DNA from: Sipunculus nudus
Lineage: Eukaryota; Annelida; Sipuncula; Golfingiida; Sipunculidae
Length of the DNA stretch: 64,000 nt
NCBI GenBank assembly: GCA_026874595.1
Contig: CM049311.1
Coordinates: 36,063,176 to 36,127,175, forward strand
Direction: 5' to 3'
A program made the position numbers and the translations under genes. How positions within the stretch are numbered: the first letter of the stretch is position 1; every line of letters starts with the position of its first letter. The notes under the pieces are model-generated. The model saw nothing but the letters and a program-made list of their open reading frames with translations. It was not told the DNA's origin and searched no databases. Positions 36,047-47,572 of this stretch are shown here, piece after piece.

Positions 36047-36498
36047 ACGATATATTTTAGTGTATGAAAATATGATTTTTTTATTCAATTGTAAACCATG
36101 GTTTCATTAAGGTTAGTAACAGGTTCATGGAGAGGGTATGGGAGGGGGCAGGATATTATATAATGACACTAAGCGTGTGCTCTGTCATTCTTGAGCTTAA
36201 ACATATGTTATTACAATATAAATATGCTATTACAATATGGGTCGTTTTTCCCACTTCCCGTTTTATTACAATATGGGTAGGGTATGATTATTACAATATG
36301 GGTCGTTTTTATTACAATATGTGCCGTTATTACAATATGGGCCGTTTTTTATTACATTATGGGCCGTTATTACAGTATGGGCCAGTTTTATTACAATATG
36401 GGCAGGGTATGATTATTACATTATGGGTCGTTTTTATTACAATATGGGCCGTTATTACATTATGGGCCGGTTATTACATTATGGGTTGTAACAGAGGG

Positions 36499-36845
36499 GT
36501 TTATAAAATTGTACAGGCGTGTAGAAATTTCTCAATGCTAGTAAAGGGAGTTAAGTGATGTTCTCTCGGGGCTCGTCCAGAGAAGGATAGCTATTGTGTC
36601 AAAAACATTGGGGCTTTATGAAGTGAAAGCCATGGTTCATTGAACTTGATATAATAAAATATAATACAGTATATGGTATATGGTATAATATGATGTAATA
36701 TAATATAACTAAATATATATTTGTTACACATAAGATGATATCAAATAACAATATAATATAATAAAATATATGTATATTATATTATATATATATATTAAAC
36801 GCCTTTTAGATACACTATTAAAAACCTTAAAGGCGTCACTCTTGC

Positions 36846-36929
<84 letters not shown>

Positions 36930-38414
36930 CATCTTACATGCGGAGTCAAACGTCATTTTCTGCATCTCACATTTGATAATTTAATCGTTGCCTGTTTTTG
37001 TTTTTTTGTTTTTTTCAGCGTAGGCTTTCATTTTTGTTTGCTGGCATTTGCTATCCATTTAAAACTATACAAAAGATAAGGAAAGAAGGCCTTGAAAAAA
37101 GATGTAAAAGTCAATTAAACCTTTCAGTGGATCCGATTATAGATATGAATTTAGAATCATTGCGTTGTCTCTTGGTAAATGCTTTTTCTATCATGGTTTT
37201 CCTCAAGAGATGGAATTCTTCCTGATGTGCTGTTTTTTTTTAATCTGAGTCAGGGGTTTTTCCGTTCTAAACATAACCTATGATTTAAAAATTTTGGGTC
37301 ATTTAAATTGTACACAAGCATTCTTAAATTGCTTGTAAAGGGCAAGTTTGCCACTGGCCCAAAGTTACCAGGGGTTTTCTAAAGAGGGTGGGGGGGGGGG
37401 GAGTTGGGTTGGCAAGGGATTAATATATGATAAGGGTGGGGGTGGCTATAGGGATTAATATATGATAAGACCAGCAAAAAGTAAATAAAACAATAACGGA
37501 TAATGTATTTATATTATCGCAAACTTAACTATAACGGAACTTTGTAGAAAATAATAAATATTTTCAAGGTTTTCATGGGAGCAGCTGCCATGACCGATCT
37601 CTGGTTTCGGCCCTGAGTAGTGGATTTCAAACTTATGATTCAGACACGTTCATATAAAGTGATCGCGATTAGCCGCGTGACAATACAACTTCGTGGAGGA
37701 GTAATCACTGTAATCTAACCCGCTCATGGATGGCCTGGATTTAATAATTCGACAAAAAGTCATGTTTCTTATGATTATACAAGATTTTACTTTACATTGT
37801 CTTACAAACGGTGCAATCCTTACTCCATTTCTTATATCCCATTTAAGTTCAAATATAGCCTCCTGGCTTTCAAGGCAATCTATCAGATGTGTTCAAGGTA
37901 TATTTGTCACTATCTGCATTTAGCAAGTCATTTGGGAATATATTTTGCCAGTTTCAGCAACATGTTGCACAACATATTCCGTATGGTCGAAATGAAATAA
38001 AGATAAGTTATGAATTGTCTCTAGTGTAAGATGATCGATTATATTTGAGAAGAGTTGTCCTCACAACGAATTAGGGCAACTTTTTTAAGATGCAAGTTAG
38101 TTCTGGCTTTGACGAAAATTCTGTATTTTAATATCTCAAGACCTAACCATGATCATTGAAGAAACATTGTGTCTAGACCTAAGTTTCGTGGTCAAAAATA
38201 TATGAAACCAAAAATATTCCTCTGACACAACCAATCCCAATAGTATCAGTGGACCCGTACCATTACAGATCCTTAAAAACTTAGTGTATTGGTTCGGTAT
38301 GCAGTATACTGTGTACTGTGATCCCCTTTTCGTTCGTGACGGTATCAAAATCGAGAAAAAAGAGGAATTACCGCGAAAATAAAATCTTCGTGAATAAGAG
38401 GTCCCACCGTCAAT
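36499..38414. other. AT-rich DNA with microsatellites, no firm gene
   Basis: Contains the TA tract at 36,850-36,925, a G-run at about 37,391-37,402 and a short direct repeat GGGATTAATATATGATAAG at about 37,417 and 37,450. A possible exon at 37,019-37,174 is listed separately. The last 80 bases belong to the CGAAAATAAAA dispersed repeat also seen at 26,455. Confidence 0.5.
37019..37174 (+). other. Possible orphan exon, unidentified
   Basis: A strong acceptor (a T-rich run ending TTTTTTCAG) is followed by 52 open codons in phase 0 and a possible donor TTG/GTAAAT. The translation includes FKTIQKIRKEGLEKRCKSQL and is not recognised. Its splice context is better than chance, but there is no partner exon or homology to support it. 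Confidence 0.25.
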
Positions 38415-40342
38415 TTAAGAGAAACAATTGAGTAATATTATTATGTACATTTCTGAGATATATTTACAGACAGGCCATCTGCAATATACACTTGTAAAAA
38501 GCAGAGCAAATCTGACATAAAGTATATCAATGATAGATTTTTTTAATACATATTACTGTTTAAAGTGTACCAGTATTTATGAAGACTTTGGTACAATAAA
38601 TTGCAATGTTTCCTTTAAAAATAAGTTTAAAATTTAATGAAAAAAATAGATATGGGTTTGCATATTTTCCCCATGATATGGGAGGCAATAGATAATTCTG
38701 AATCAATTAGAGGTCTAGGGTTATTTTTTATCCTGCAAATTTACTTGTATTCTAGACACCAAAATCAGTAAATAAATATATCACATATATTATCTATGTG
38801 TAAATACTATGATCGTGTCATATTAGGCAGATAAATCTTTCAGTATATATCATAAAATGCGAAAATCACTTAATTCCGTTTCAAATTAATATTAACAATA
38901 TTTAATATCAATAATCATGCACCTTCAAAGAATGTAACAGCCATAAATATACTAAAAAAATTGCCAGGAAAAACACATGATATAATTATTTGCAAACCAA
39001 GATATCAGAAATATTCCATATAAATATGTCATATAAAACAACTACAGAAGCTTTAAAAGTTGCTGATTAAAAACTATATTTAATCTTCAATACACAGTGT
39101 GTCAGGAAATACAACCAGGCCACTTTCTTAATCTCGCCTTGGCCAATGTTAAACTCACCTGGATAATAGCAGGCGAATTTTAAACTCGCCTGGATGACTC
39201 CAGGCGGTTTTTAAACTCGTCTAGGTGAGATTAAAATCCTTGCCTCGTGATTGTGATTGCAATCTCATCCAGGCGAGTTTAAAACTCGTCTAGACAAGAT
39301 CACAATCGCAATCTCACCTAGGTGACATCACAATTGCAATCTCGTTTAGGCGAATTTAAAATCCGCCTTGATTACAATCTCGGCTGTGAGATATATGCAT
39401 ATGTCACAGAAGAGATTGAAATCCAGGCGGATTAAAGTTGGCCTAGGCGAGAACTCAAATAGTGGTCTTATGGTATGTTCTGATATACTGGGCATTGTGG
39501 ATTACATATGAATGATGTTTTCAGTAATATTTAAAATAAGAAACTTAAAAAAATCCGATGGGTGTTTTATATGACATATTTATATATACGGAATATTTCT
39601 TATGTCTTGCTAGTTTTTTATTTGCCCCTTCTTATATGATGTATAGGTTAATAAAACTGGCAACTTTTTAAAATATTTTATTATGCTGTGGCATTCGGAG
39701 GAGGTATGTTATCCTTTACATAATGTGGTTTACTTTATTTTTAAATAAGATGCATGATTATTAATGTTGTTAATATTAATTTAAAATGGAATTAACTGAT
39801 ATAATTAACTGAAGTATTTTATGAAGACAAAAAAAAGAGACTGAATATTAAGAATTTGCCTCATATAGTTATGATAGAAATTTATAAAATCCTAACATAC
39901 AGAAAAGCAGTTATTTTTATATATAATTTCAGTATTTGAAAACAGTATTTACCACTGCCATTTAGCAAAATACATTATTTTGTCTCTAATGCATAAAAAG
40001 TTGCTTTATTAATTGTGCCCTAATGCAAACTAAATGCAGTAATAGAGCATATTATGATTTCTATTGAAACGATTCATCTGCCCAATATCACACCAGTGTC
40101 TAATTTTTTTTCATTTAATTTTAATTTAAAAGGAAAACATGACAGTAATGTTGTACCAGAGTGTCCATAATACTAATACATTTTAAACGGTAATACACAG
40201 TAACACAGTTTAAAACTGTATATAAACAATTTATCACTAATATACAAAATTTCATATTAGCCCTGCTTTTTACAATTACATATTACAGATGACCTGTCCC
40301 TTTTTAATATCTCAGAAATATTTCTTAATTGTTGCTCTTTAA
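38415..40342. mobile_element. 1.9-kb imperfect palindrome (long-inverted-repeat or foldback element)
   Basis: The left half reads as the reverse complement of the right half over about 900 bp per arm, with many indels and substitutions. Matched pairs include TTTCTGAGATAT with ATATCTCAGAAA (38,450 and 40,308); TGTAAAAAGCAG with CTGCTTTTTACA; AAATTAATATTAACAA with TTGTTAATATTAATTT (38,883 and 39,768); AGAAATATTCC with GGAATATTTCT (39,008 and 39,590); and ATGTCATATAAAACA with TGTTTTATATGACAT. No transposase frame is seen. Divergent arms point to an old element. Target duplications were not resolved. Confidence 0.75.
39120..39460. repeat. CTCGCCTGG/CCAGGCGAG motif cluster at the palindrome centre
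   Basis: About a dozen short copies of ACTCGCCTGG, CCAGGCGAG, CTAGGTGAG and related sequences alternate in orientation at roughly 25-45 bp intervals, together with repeated TTTAAA and CACAATCGCAATCTC blocks. The outer pieces also pair (TCTCGCCTTGGCCAA with TTGGCCTAGGCGAGA), so the cluster is the loop-proximal part of the big palindrome. Confidence 0.75.
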
Positions 40343-40887
40343 TTCTTATATAATTTTTTTTTGCAATATTATTGTTGATTTTTAACGGCAAAGACTACAC
40401 AGTTGGAAGAAAGCTAAAAAAAAAAATAAATAAAAAGTCAGAGTTATTACAGTTTTTGTAAAGTTGGGATAACAGTTAATAACTCGCTACTTTTAAATAA
40501 TGATTTATATTAACAAAATGAACGAATGTCCATACTTCTTGTTCAACTTGCCAGGCAAATTATTGTCACATCAAGTCAACTGTAAACACTTGGCATAACC
40601 CATGCCTTCAAGAGACCACTTAAGCATTGGACATTTACTCAATTATTTAATTTTAAGGAAATAATTTTAATGAGATATTTGCTGTAAATGACACAGAATA
40701 CACCAACGGTGCAAGTTATATACTCGTTAATGATACCAGTTCCAAAATTAATGTTTATTATTATATTAAAATATTTATGTAAAAATGTGTAATATCACTT
40801 ATGGACCTCATCAAATATTTAATTAAAGAGCTATAAGGTTATAAGACCCCAAACTTCCAGGTAATGTCTCAGTTTTGACATAATGTT

Positions 40888-40918
<31 letters not shown>

Positions 40919-41637
40919 TAAATAATAATGATAATAATCATAATTGTTTTTATTATCATCATCATCATTCAAATCATTTAAACAAACATGGTTTAAAGAA
41001 ACATTCCTGAAGCTCTCTTATCGCCTTGCACAACTTTAAATAAAATCAGAATTTTTGGTCTAAGAGGTTATAGGTTGAGTCGATTTTGCTTCAAGTGCAC
41101 TGGTGATTTTAGAGAAACTGCATGAGAATGGTGCACTAATTCTAAGAACACTTTACATCTAAAATGTAGATATTACTACGAATGCAAGATATATACGTTT
41201 TTATACTTTTTCATACCCTTTCCAGGGGTTAATACTTTTTTGTTCTTTTGCTTCTCCAGTCATCATCTTCAAGTGGTGATTTTAGGCTGTTTACATGAAC
41301 TTATTGAGCGCAGTAGACATACTTTGTCAATATTTCATAAAAATTGCAGTTTATTGCACTTATTTTTGTTGCTGTTGCATGCAAATGTTTGTCAAATCAC
41401 TGGATTTATGAAAATCATAGGGGTCCGGCCATAATTCGCCGCATTAACTGTAGATTTCATACCTGCAGCTTGTTCAGAAGTATCACATCCTGGAAAATTG
41501 TACAAATATTGCAAGATATGGCATTAATTTATGCTTTTTACATACTTTTCAATCAATTTCAAACCTGTTTGTTGTAAGATTTTATACTTTTGACATAAAA
41601 TCCGGGGTGGTAGCTCTGATAGTTTTATAGCTGACTG

Positions 41638-41668
<31 letters not shown>

Positions 41669-41869
41669 TATTATTATTATTATTATTATTATTAAGGCCT
41701 ACAGGGCTAATGCGAACCTGTGCAACGGGATATACACCAGGTATAATGCTTCAATGCTGGACCATTACTTTTCAAGTACATGTGTAACATGTATATGAAT
41801 AATGCAAGTACTAAACATTTTGAACAAGAAACAATTAAACAAACATTACTGCTGAAATTCTGGCATGGG
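40343..41869. other. AT-rich DNA, no gene recognised
   Basis: Includes a TA tract (40,889-40,915) and a TA plus ATT tract (41,637-41,693). Open frames up to 77 codons have no recognisable motif. Confidence 0.5.
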
Positions 41870-41870
41870 T

Positions 41871-42190
41871 GCACACAACACAAAAATGATTATAGCTGGC
41901 ACCACAAGTCTTGTTTACATCAAAGCTATCAGAGATATATACATATACTCAATTTCAGACTGATATCTCAAACACCTCCTGCGAAATAAGCAGGGACATA
42001 CACTGGGCAAAAATTATTGCAGATGGCGCCACCAGTCATGTACACGATAAAGCTATCCGATATGTATAAATATTCCCGATTTTAGGCTGATGTATTAAAT
42101 TCCTCCGTAGAACCAAGCAGGCGCATACACTTTTCAAAAGTCATCGTAGGTGGCGACACCTGTCGTGTGAACGAGAAAGCCATCAAAGAC
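41871..42190. repeat. 127-bp tandem repeat, about 2.5 copies
   Basis: Copies start with GGCACCACAAGTCTTG (41,898), GGCGCCACCAGTCATG (42,025) and GGCGACACCTGTCGTG (42,152), an exact 127-bp spacing. Each contains AAAGCTATC, AGRCTGAT and AARYAAGCAGG-type blocks. A partial preceding piece begins near 41,871. Confidence 0.85.
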
Positions 42191-42305
42191 GCATTGACAA
42201 GTCAAAATATCGATCCAATACATCAAACTTTTCTTGAGTTTAATACACTGGGCTGACCAGGGTTAGGTGAGAAAAAATGTTGCCCTGAGTGAACTGTGAC
42301 ATACT

Positions 42306-42640
42306 GCTGGCTGCACTGAGTGAACTCTTGACCTGTTGCATAATCTGACACAGTTGGCAGTCTGCCAAAATAGACCCAGGCTGAACTTTGGTGACAAATC
42401 TGATGCAGTGGGCAGTGGGCAGTCTGCCAAAGCTGTAAATAGAATGCAGCTACTGCACAGAGTGAACTGTTGACCTATACCTGGCTGCACTGAGTGAACT
42501 CTTGACCTATTACCTAATCTGATTCAGTTGGCAGTCTGCAAAAAAATGATAGATCCAGGCTGACCTTTGGCCTGTTGCCAAATCTGAAATATTCGGAGTC
42601 TGCAAGCTATTTATAGATACAGACACAATCTTGGCCTGTT
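42306..42640. repeat. 175-bp direct repeat, about two copies
   Basis: CTGGCTGCACTGAGTGAACT followed by CTTGACCT...ATCTGA and CAGTTGGCAGTCTGC occurs at 42,306 and 42,481. Degenerate inner copies of AATCTGATGCAGTGGGCAGT lie between them, so the region is a decayed mosaic of shorter repeats. Any open frame across it is repeat-derived. Confidence 0.8.
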
Positions 42641-42699
42641 GGTAAATCTGTTTACACATACTGAAAGATGCTTTTTTAAGCTGATGCATTCATGACCCC

Positions 42700-43175
42700 T
42701 GTTCAAAAAAGGTCGATCGTGTGGCGCCACCAATACCTCAGTTTCAAATGTGACTCATGTGAACAAAATTTGCATAAAATTTGATGATGATAACTCCAGC
42801 CGTTTCTGATATTGTAATTAATTTTAGTATGCTTTTTTGGACAGATGACTAAGTTCAACTTCCTGTAACTCGGCCAAAAATCACTGAATGTGAACCATGC
42901 GAACAAACTTGAGAAAGATTGTTCCAGGATTTATTACTGTGAAATATAAGACGATTTGGCTGAACAGTTTCGGAGTAGAAGATTTTTTTAGCTTTTTCCC
43001 TATTAAATCTAAGACAATGCAATTAGCCAAAAAATAAGCAAAATTCGATAGGGTTTTTTAGATGATTAATTTTTTTGCATAAAATGTGGTGATGCTAGCT
43101 CCTGCCGTTTTTGAGACAGTATGGGTTAACGTACAGACGACGGACGACGCCACACCATCGCATAAGCTCACAGGT
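42700..43175 (+). repeat. Dispersed repeat with GACGACGGACGACGCC terminus
   Basis: The block runs from TGGCGCCACCAATACCTCAG through repeated ACTCATGTGAACAAA / ACCATGCGAACAAA and TGATGATAACTCCAGCCGTT / TGATGCTAGCTCCTGCCGTT pieces to ACAGACGACGGACGACGCCA and CATCGCATAAGCTCACAGG. From memory such an end is typical of abundant repeats in mollusc genomes; this supports the proposed taxon only weakly. Confidence 0.5.
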
Positions 43176-44395
43176 TCGCTAAAAAGATTTCCGTTACACA
43201 ATAAACTACTGATTGTTCAGACTACATTGTCGACCTCATCAGCTCCCATCCTAAACTATCTCATTCTGCAAAAGAAAATGGCGCCATTACTTATATAAAT
43301 GTTCCGTCAGAATGTCTTTCATTTGTTATCTTAAGCTTGTGTTCTCAAGATACTAAACCTTAAAAGGCCAGTTTTGCAGTCTGTGCGTTTACCCTTTGTT
43401 CTTATATGGGTTGATGTTAATGTTGTATACCAGCCGGATTTGCTTTATATGTGGTTTAGAGAGAGACACAGAAAGAGTGATGGTACACCCACGCAAGTAG
43501 AAGGTTGACTGTCCGCGTGACGTGGGTCACGATGTCCACCATCCAGCCAACGACGGACACCCGCCCCCAGGATGTTCGGGACGTGACCTCTGCGTATATG
43601 GTCGCTTTCTGCGGCCATAGTTTGTGTATTAAATCACAATTGTCCGTTATCTTTAGCTGCTTAATAAAGCACTTCTACATCCTAGCTTCATTGGCCGAAT
43701 ATCGTGTGAAAGCTTTGCCATATTTGGCTTTGATAGCAGTTTATCAGAATGTGTGTTCCTAGAAGTCGTTTTGGGTCATCATTTAACAAATATATTCGAC
43801 AACCGTCATTGCCTGTACGCTTTTTGCATTACGACACTTTCCCCTCCTGAATACAAGTTATACAACAATTGAGCAATGGACAATATAAAATCAATGGTGT
43901 TTTAAGTGGATTGTGATAAAAGCGCACAGACCACGCTTCCGGCGAAATCAATCCGAGAGAACATGGTTTGCATTGTCCTCCTATATAGCCCTATAGCGGT
44001 TGTCATGAAGCAGCAGAAAAAAACAACCGAAGCCCGTTGGGACAGATTGGTTATCATGCTATGTTTGGATAAAATTCATTCCTCCTTATATGCCGTTCAC
44101 ATTTGTGGATATCCATGCTATAGATATATATATAAAAAGTATATAATAGCATAAATAAAAATAAACTAAATTTAGATCTTGAGTTTGAGGGATCTGGGCA
44201 TCGATTGTCAAGAAGCAACGTAAAAGACAGGATTCTTATTCAAAATATTACTTATTCCGTGAAATCCTTGTCACGAAAACACTCATGATTATGTAACAAT
44301 TCTTGCCCAATATATCTGAGATTTTGACGTCCACAAACCCTGACCAGGAGTGTGCTGAAACACTGTTACCTAAAAAAAGATGTTTCGTTGGGTGT
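43176..44395. other. Unique DNA, no gene recognised
   Basis: Open frames of 70-85 codons on the plus strand (for example 43,505-43,762 and 43,906-44,154) show no motif that I recognise and no convincing splice context. Confidence 0.5.
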
Positions 44396-44649
44396 GATCA
44401 TATATGCGCAGGTAAAAAGATCACGTGTTGCAAAACGCCATTTGCAAAGCTGTGGCTTATCTGACTCCCCACCAGATGGCCTTGTTGATTCTGTTTGTGA
44501 TTATTTTGGCGGGCTCCCACATATTATAAACACGATATAAACAAAACAAGTAGCCTATGTCGGGTGATATCCACGTTTTCCGACCTTTTTATATAAACTC
44601 CAGGGGATTAATTTTAGTTAATAATGGTCAGATGGGTGATTGGGCCCCT
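44396..44649 (+). mobile_element. TTAA MITE, copy 3 (5'-truncated)
   Basis: Matches the last 260 bp of copy 1: ATATATGCGCAGGTAAAAAG, TTGCAAAACGCCATTTGC, CCCACATATTATAAACAC and the terminus GGTGATTGGGCCCCT, followed by TTAA at 44,650-44,653. The left half is missing. Confidence 0.8.
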
Positions 44650-44653
44650 TTAA

Positions 44654-45507
44654 GAATTCATTATTTGAATCCCCATTATCTAAAATCAATCTAAAGTGGT
44701 TTATATTCATATTAGGCCCAATTAAGTATACATTAATTTAAACCTAGTGATCTTTCTAATGGTATACAATGGGGGCGGGGTGGGGGGGGGGGGGCGCATT
44801 ATCCTGTCAGTTAATATAACAACGCCAGATCAAGGTTACTTTGAAACCTCACTGTGCGACATCCTACTCACATGCAGGAGTTCAACTATGCTGTTAAGGG
44901 AGTGTGTTAGATTCATTTACCCACAATGCACTGCGGCTTCTAAATACACCAATGGCTTGGATATATATACAGTGAAGAGAGTGGATATAAGCCAATATTG
45001 ACAAGATAACTTAAGTAATATTTGGTAAGTATGCCTTTGTGCAGTGGCTCGTGAAGGACAGAATTTTATTTGTATCGTGCGCAAACGAGATACTCTCGCG
45101 TGCCAACGAGATACTATATCGCGTGTGCACGAGAATGAAAAAAAATTCTCTGTGCGTCTTATACGAGCCGCCGTAGTTTATTTTTTAATTGTGACAATGC
45201 TTCTTTTAAATTTTGACAATTGAGACAGATAGTCCCGGCGGTGCCACATTTTCTGACTTAAAGAGGTCTGCTTTGAGTAGGAACGTTCTCTGTTGGAAGG
45301 TTGATATCTCATATAATATACCATTCACTACCTTAGGTCACAGAATTCATTCACTGTATTTATATCCTCGGATTTTTTTACCAGTGTGTGTAGCATTTTG
45401 TTAGCATGACGCTCAAATGTATGAGATACGCAGCTCCTGTTTTCATTGTCCATTTTATTATTTGCAAGGAAAAGATAATGATAATTATTATTAATATATT
45501 ATATTTA

Positions 45508-45508
<1 letters not shown>
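44654..45508. other. Unique DNA, no gene recognised
   Basis: A G-run lies at about 44,770-44,794. Two near copies of GAGATACTCTCGCGTG / GAGATACTATATCGCGTG sit at 45,088-45,125. No gene is recognised. Confidence 0.5.

Positions 45509-45509
<1 letters not shown>

Positions 45510-45559
<50 letters not shown>
45510..45559. repeat. (AAT)n microsatellite
   Basis: About 17 uninterrupted AAT units. The polyasparagine stretch in the overlapping open frame is only this repeat. Confidence 0.95.
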
Positions 45560-45561
<2 letters not shown>

Positions 45562-45992
45562 CAAATGTATTGCGCATCTCCATACTCTCAGGACTGTGAC
45601 AGCTACAGCAACGCTTTCATGGTCCTTGATTAAGCGGATGGCGTCTATATTTCAGGAATAATAAACAAGCCGGCAAGTGTTCGAGCCCAAACCACAACTG
45701 TCAATCAGATCCAACGAACCAAATTTGATCAACGGTTAACACGCTGTACACAAATACCAAGAGTTTTTATTTATTGGTTAGGTTCCCATGCCTTCCCGGC
45801 AATGCTAAACGTTTGATCGAAACATCGCACCGAACGTCTGCGTAGAAGAAGCTATAGTGTACGTACATTTGACCGGTGCCATTGCCTAGTTCATTATTCA
45901 TGAAATAGACGCCAGCACGGCTCGCTCAATCAAGGAATTGAATGTTTAGTTAACTGCCTAAGGCTTGCTAGTATGAAGAGCATATTGCGGAT

Positions 45993-46986
45993 CAGTGGCG
46001 GATCCAGGATTTTGCTCTACGGGGGGCACAAGGGTAAGAAAAAACTGTATCCCTAACTCTACTCCGCATCTGTATAATCGGAACTTCAATACCTCAAGCA
46101 AATGTTAACAAGGCAATGTGTTCAGTTGCCCATGTTCTAAATGATACCACTTGTTTAGCATTTTAGACACAACATTTTTGCACGATAGGGTCAAAATCTT
46201 GTCGGAAATCGCATCGTTTTCTCATATAAGCCTAAAAAATAATAGTAAAATAATATATACCTAGCTTTAGTATTCCACTGGGCCCAAAGATCGCTCAGGA
46301 TAAAATGCATATATATACTGGCTATATACTGGCTGACGCCTCTTCTCGATTTGTGTTGCAATGCCGATTAACGTTCAGATATACACCCGTTTATAAGGGT
46401 GATAAATTGAATGCTTAATATAAAATTCACAGTGTCGAATAAGTGTATTCAAACTTAATTTTATTAAACTCATCATATCAACTCGGGCCACACAGTTTAA
46501 GTTAAGTACATAACAAAAGTCATACAATTTACCGAAAAAAAAGTAATCATCAACATTTTGGTTTTGACATAAGTAGATGATTTCCTTAAACATTCAAAAA
46601 CTACTAAATTGAAGGAACTTGTTAAAGCTTGTTAACACCTATAAATTTACATGGGGTTTCTCCTCTCCCTTGTTAATCTTACAATATTAATGTTAAAAAA
46701 TGTAACAAACATCATTTAAATTACTTAACCTTCACGTAAAACACATAGCTCATATGCATATTTGACAAAAATAATGAACATTTAAGCAGCTTCCGTATTC
46801 AATGAGGCAGACTTACAGGGACTTTTTTTTATAAAAGTAATCTCTTATGACATTTATCGAAGCAATACTAGTAGAGTGAAAAGGGGCGTGTAAAATATGC
46901 TAGGCAGCACCAAATAAAATTGGAAATGTAAAGGGGGGGGGGGGGGGGGCACGTGCGCCCTGTGCCCCACTCTGTATCCGCCTATG
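45993..46986. mobile_element. Possible DNA transposon bounded by CAGTGGCGGATC-type ends
   Basis: The left end reads CAGTGGCGGATCCAGGATTT then a G-run and CACAAGGG. The right end, on the other strand, reads CATAGGCGGATACAGAGTGG then GGCACAGGGCGCACGTG and a G-run of about 17. The two are imperfect inverted ends about 994 bp apart. No target duplication is visible and no transposase frame lies inside, so pairing these ends is tentative. Confidence 0.4.
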
Positions 46987-47572
46987 GATATGTATATAAA
47001 TATATAATGTGGCGGCGTATTGCGTTAAGTATTACGATATTTTCAACGTTTCAATCCATAATGAATGGTACCTTTTCTCTAAACTCGCTTAAAATGTATA
47101 CACTTCCATGCAAGTTAATATACAAACGACTATTTATCCAAAGATGATACGCATATTGTTTTGAAATAAATAATTCAATGCGGTCAGTAACACAAAAAAA
47201 TGAGCACTAATTAAAGATAACTGAACATCTTATAAATGATGGGTGACATCTTATAATTGAAGGGTGTCTCCACAAGTCCAACATTATAACAGTCTTTAAA
47301 TGTTGACTAATAACGATGATTGCAGGTTGTCTGTTAACCAGTTTGTACGTATACGAAGTCGTGTCATTGCTGTCCATGTAAGGTATAATATACATCGAAA
47401 ATCGGAAATGTGAACCTTCGACGCCTGAAGCCCCGGAGATCAGTGCCCTTAAAATAAATGATTTTCTCACCACTTGCGGTGTATAGAATATTCTTTATAA
47501 ACATTCTACCACTTAAATTATCATTTTCATCTCAACAATGCCTGCCCAATTTCGTGTATCATTGATTTTAGA
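46987..47572. other. Unique DNA, no gene recognised
   Basis: Short open frames only (88 codons, minus, 47,207-47,473), without a recognised motif. Confidence 0.5.

Larger units (their letters stand above)
34835..36493. mobile_element. Non-autonomous Ginger-like DNA transposon with 5-bp target duplication
   Basis: A 1,659-bp element has inverted ends that match over at least 80 bp with about two mismatches. The left end begins TGTTACGACCCATAATGTAA and the right end, read inward on the other strand, begins TGTTACAACCCATAATGTAA. Both ends are flanked by GAGGG (34,830-34,834 and 36,494-36,498), a perfect 5-bp target duplication. The terminal repeats are built from a short tandem motif CCCATAWTGTAATAA, with about 9 copies on the left (to about 35,070) and about 13 on the right (from about 36,208). 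There is no transposase frame. TGTNR termini with 4-5 bp duplications fit the Ginger superfamily from established knowledge; assignment without a transposase is inference. Confidence 0.8.

Noticed and set aside
45406-45633. Open frame with a polyasparagine tract
   Set aside because: The tract is the (AAT)n microsatellite, and the flanks show no coding signal.
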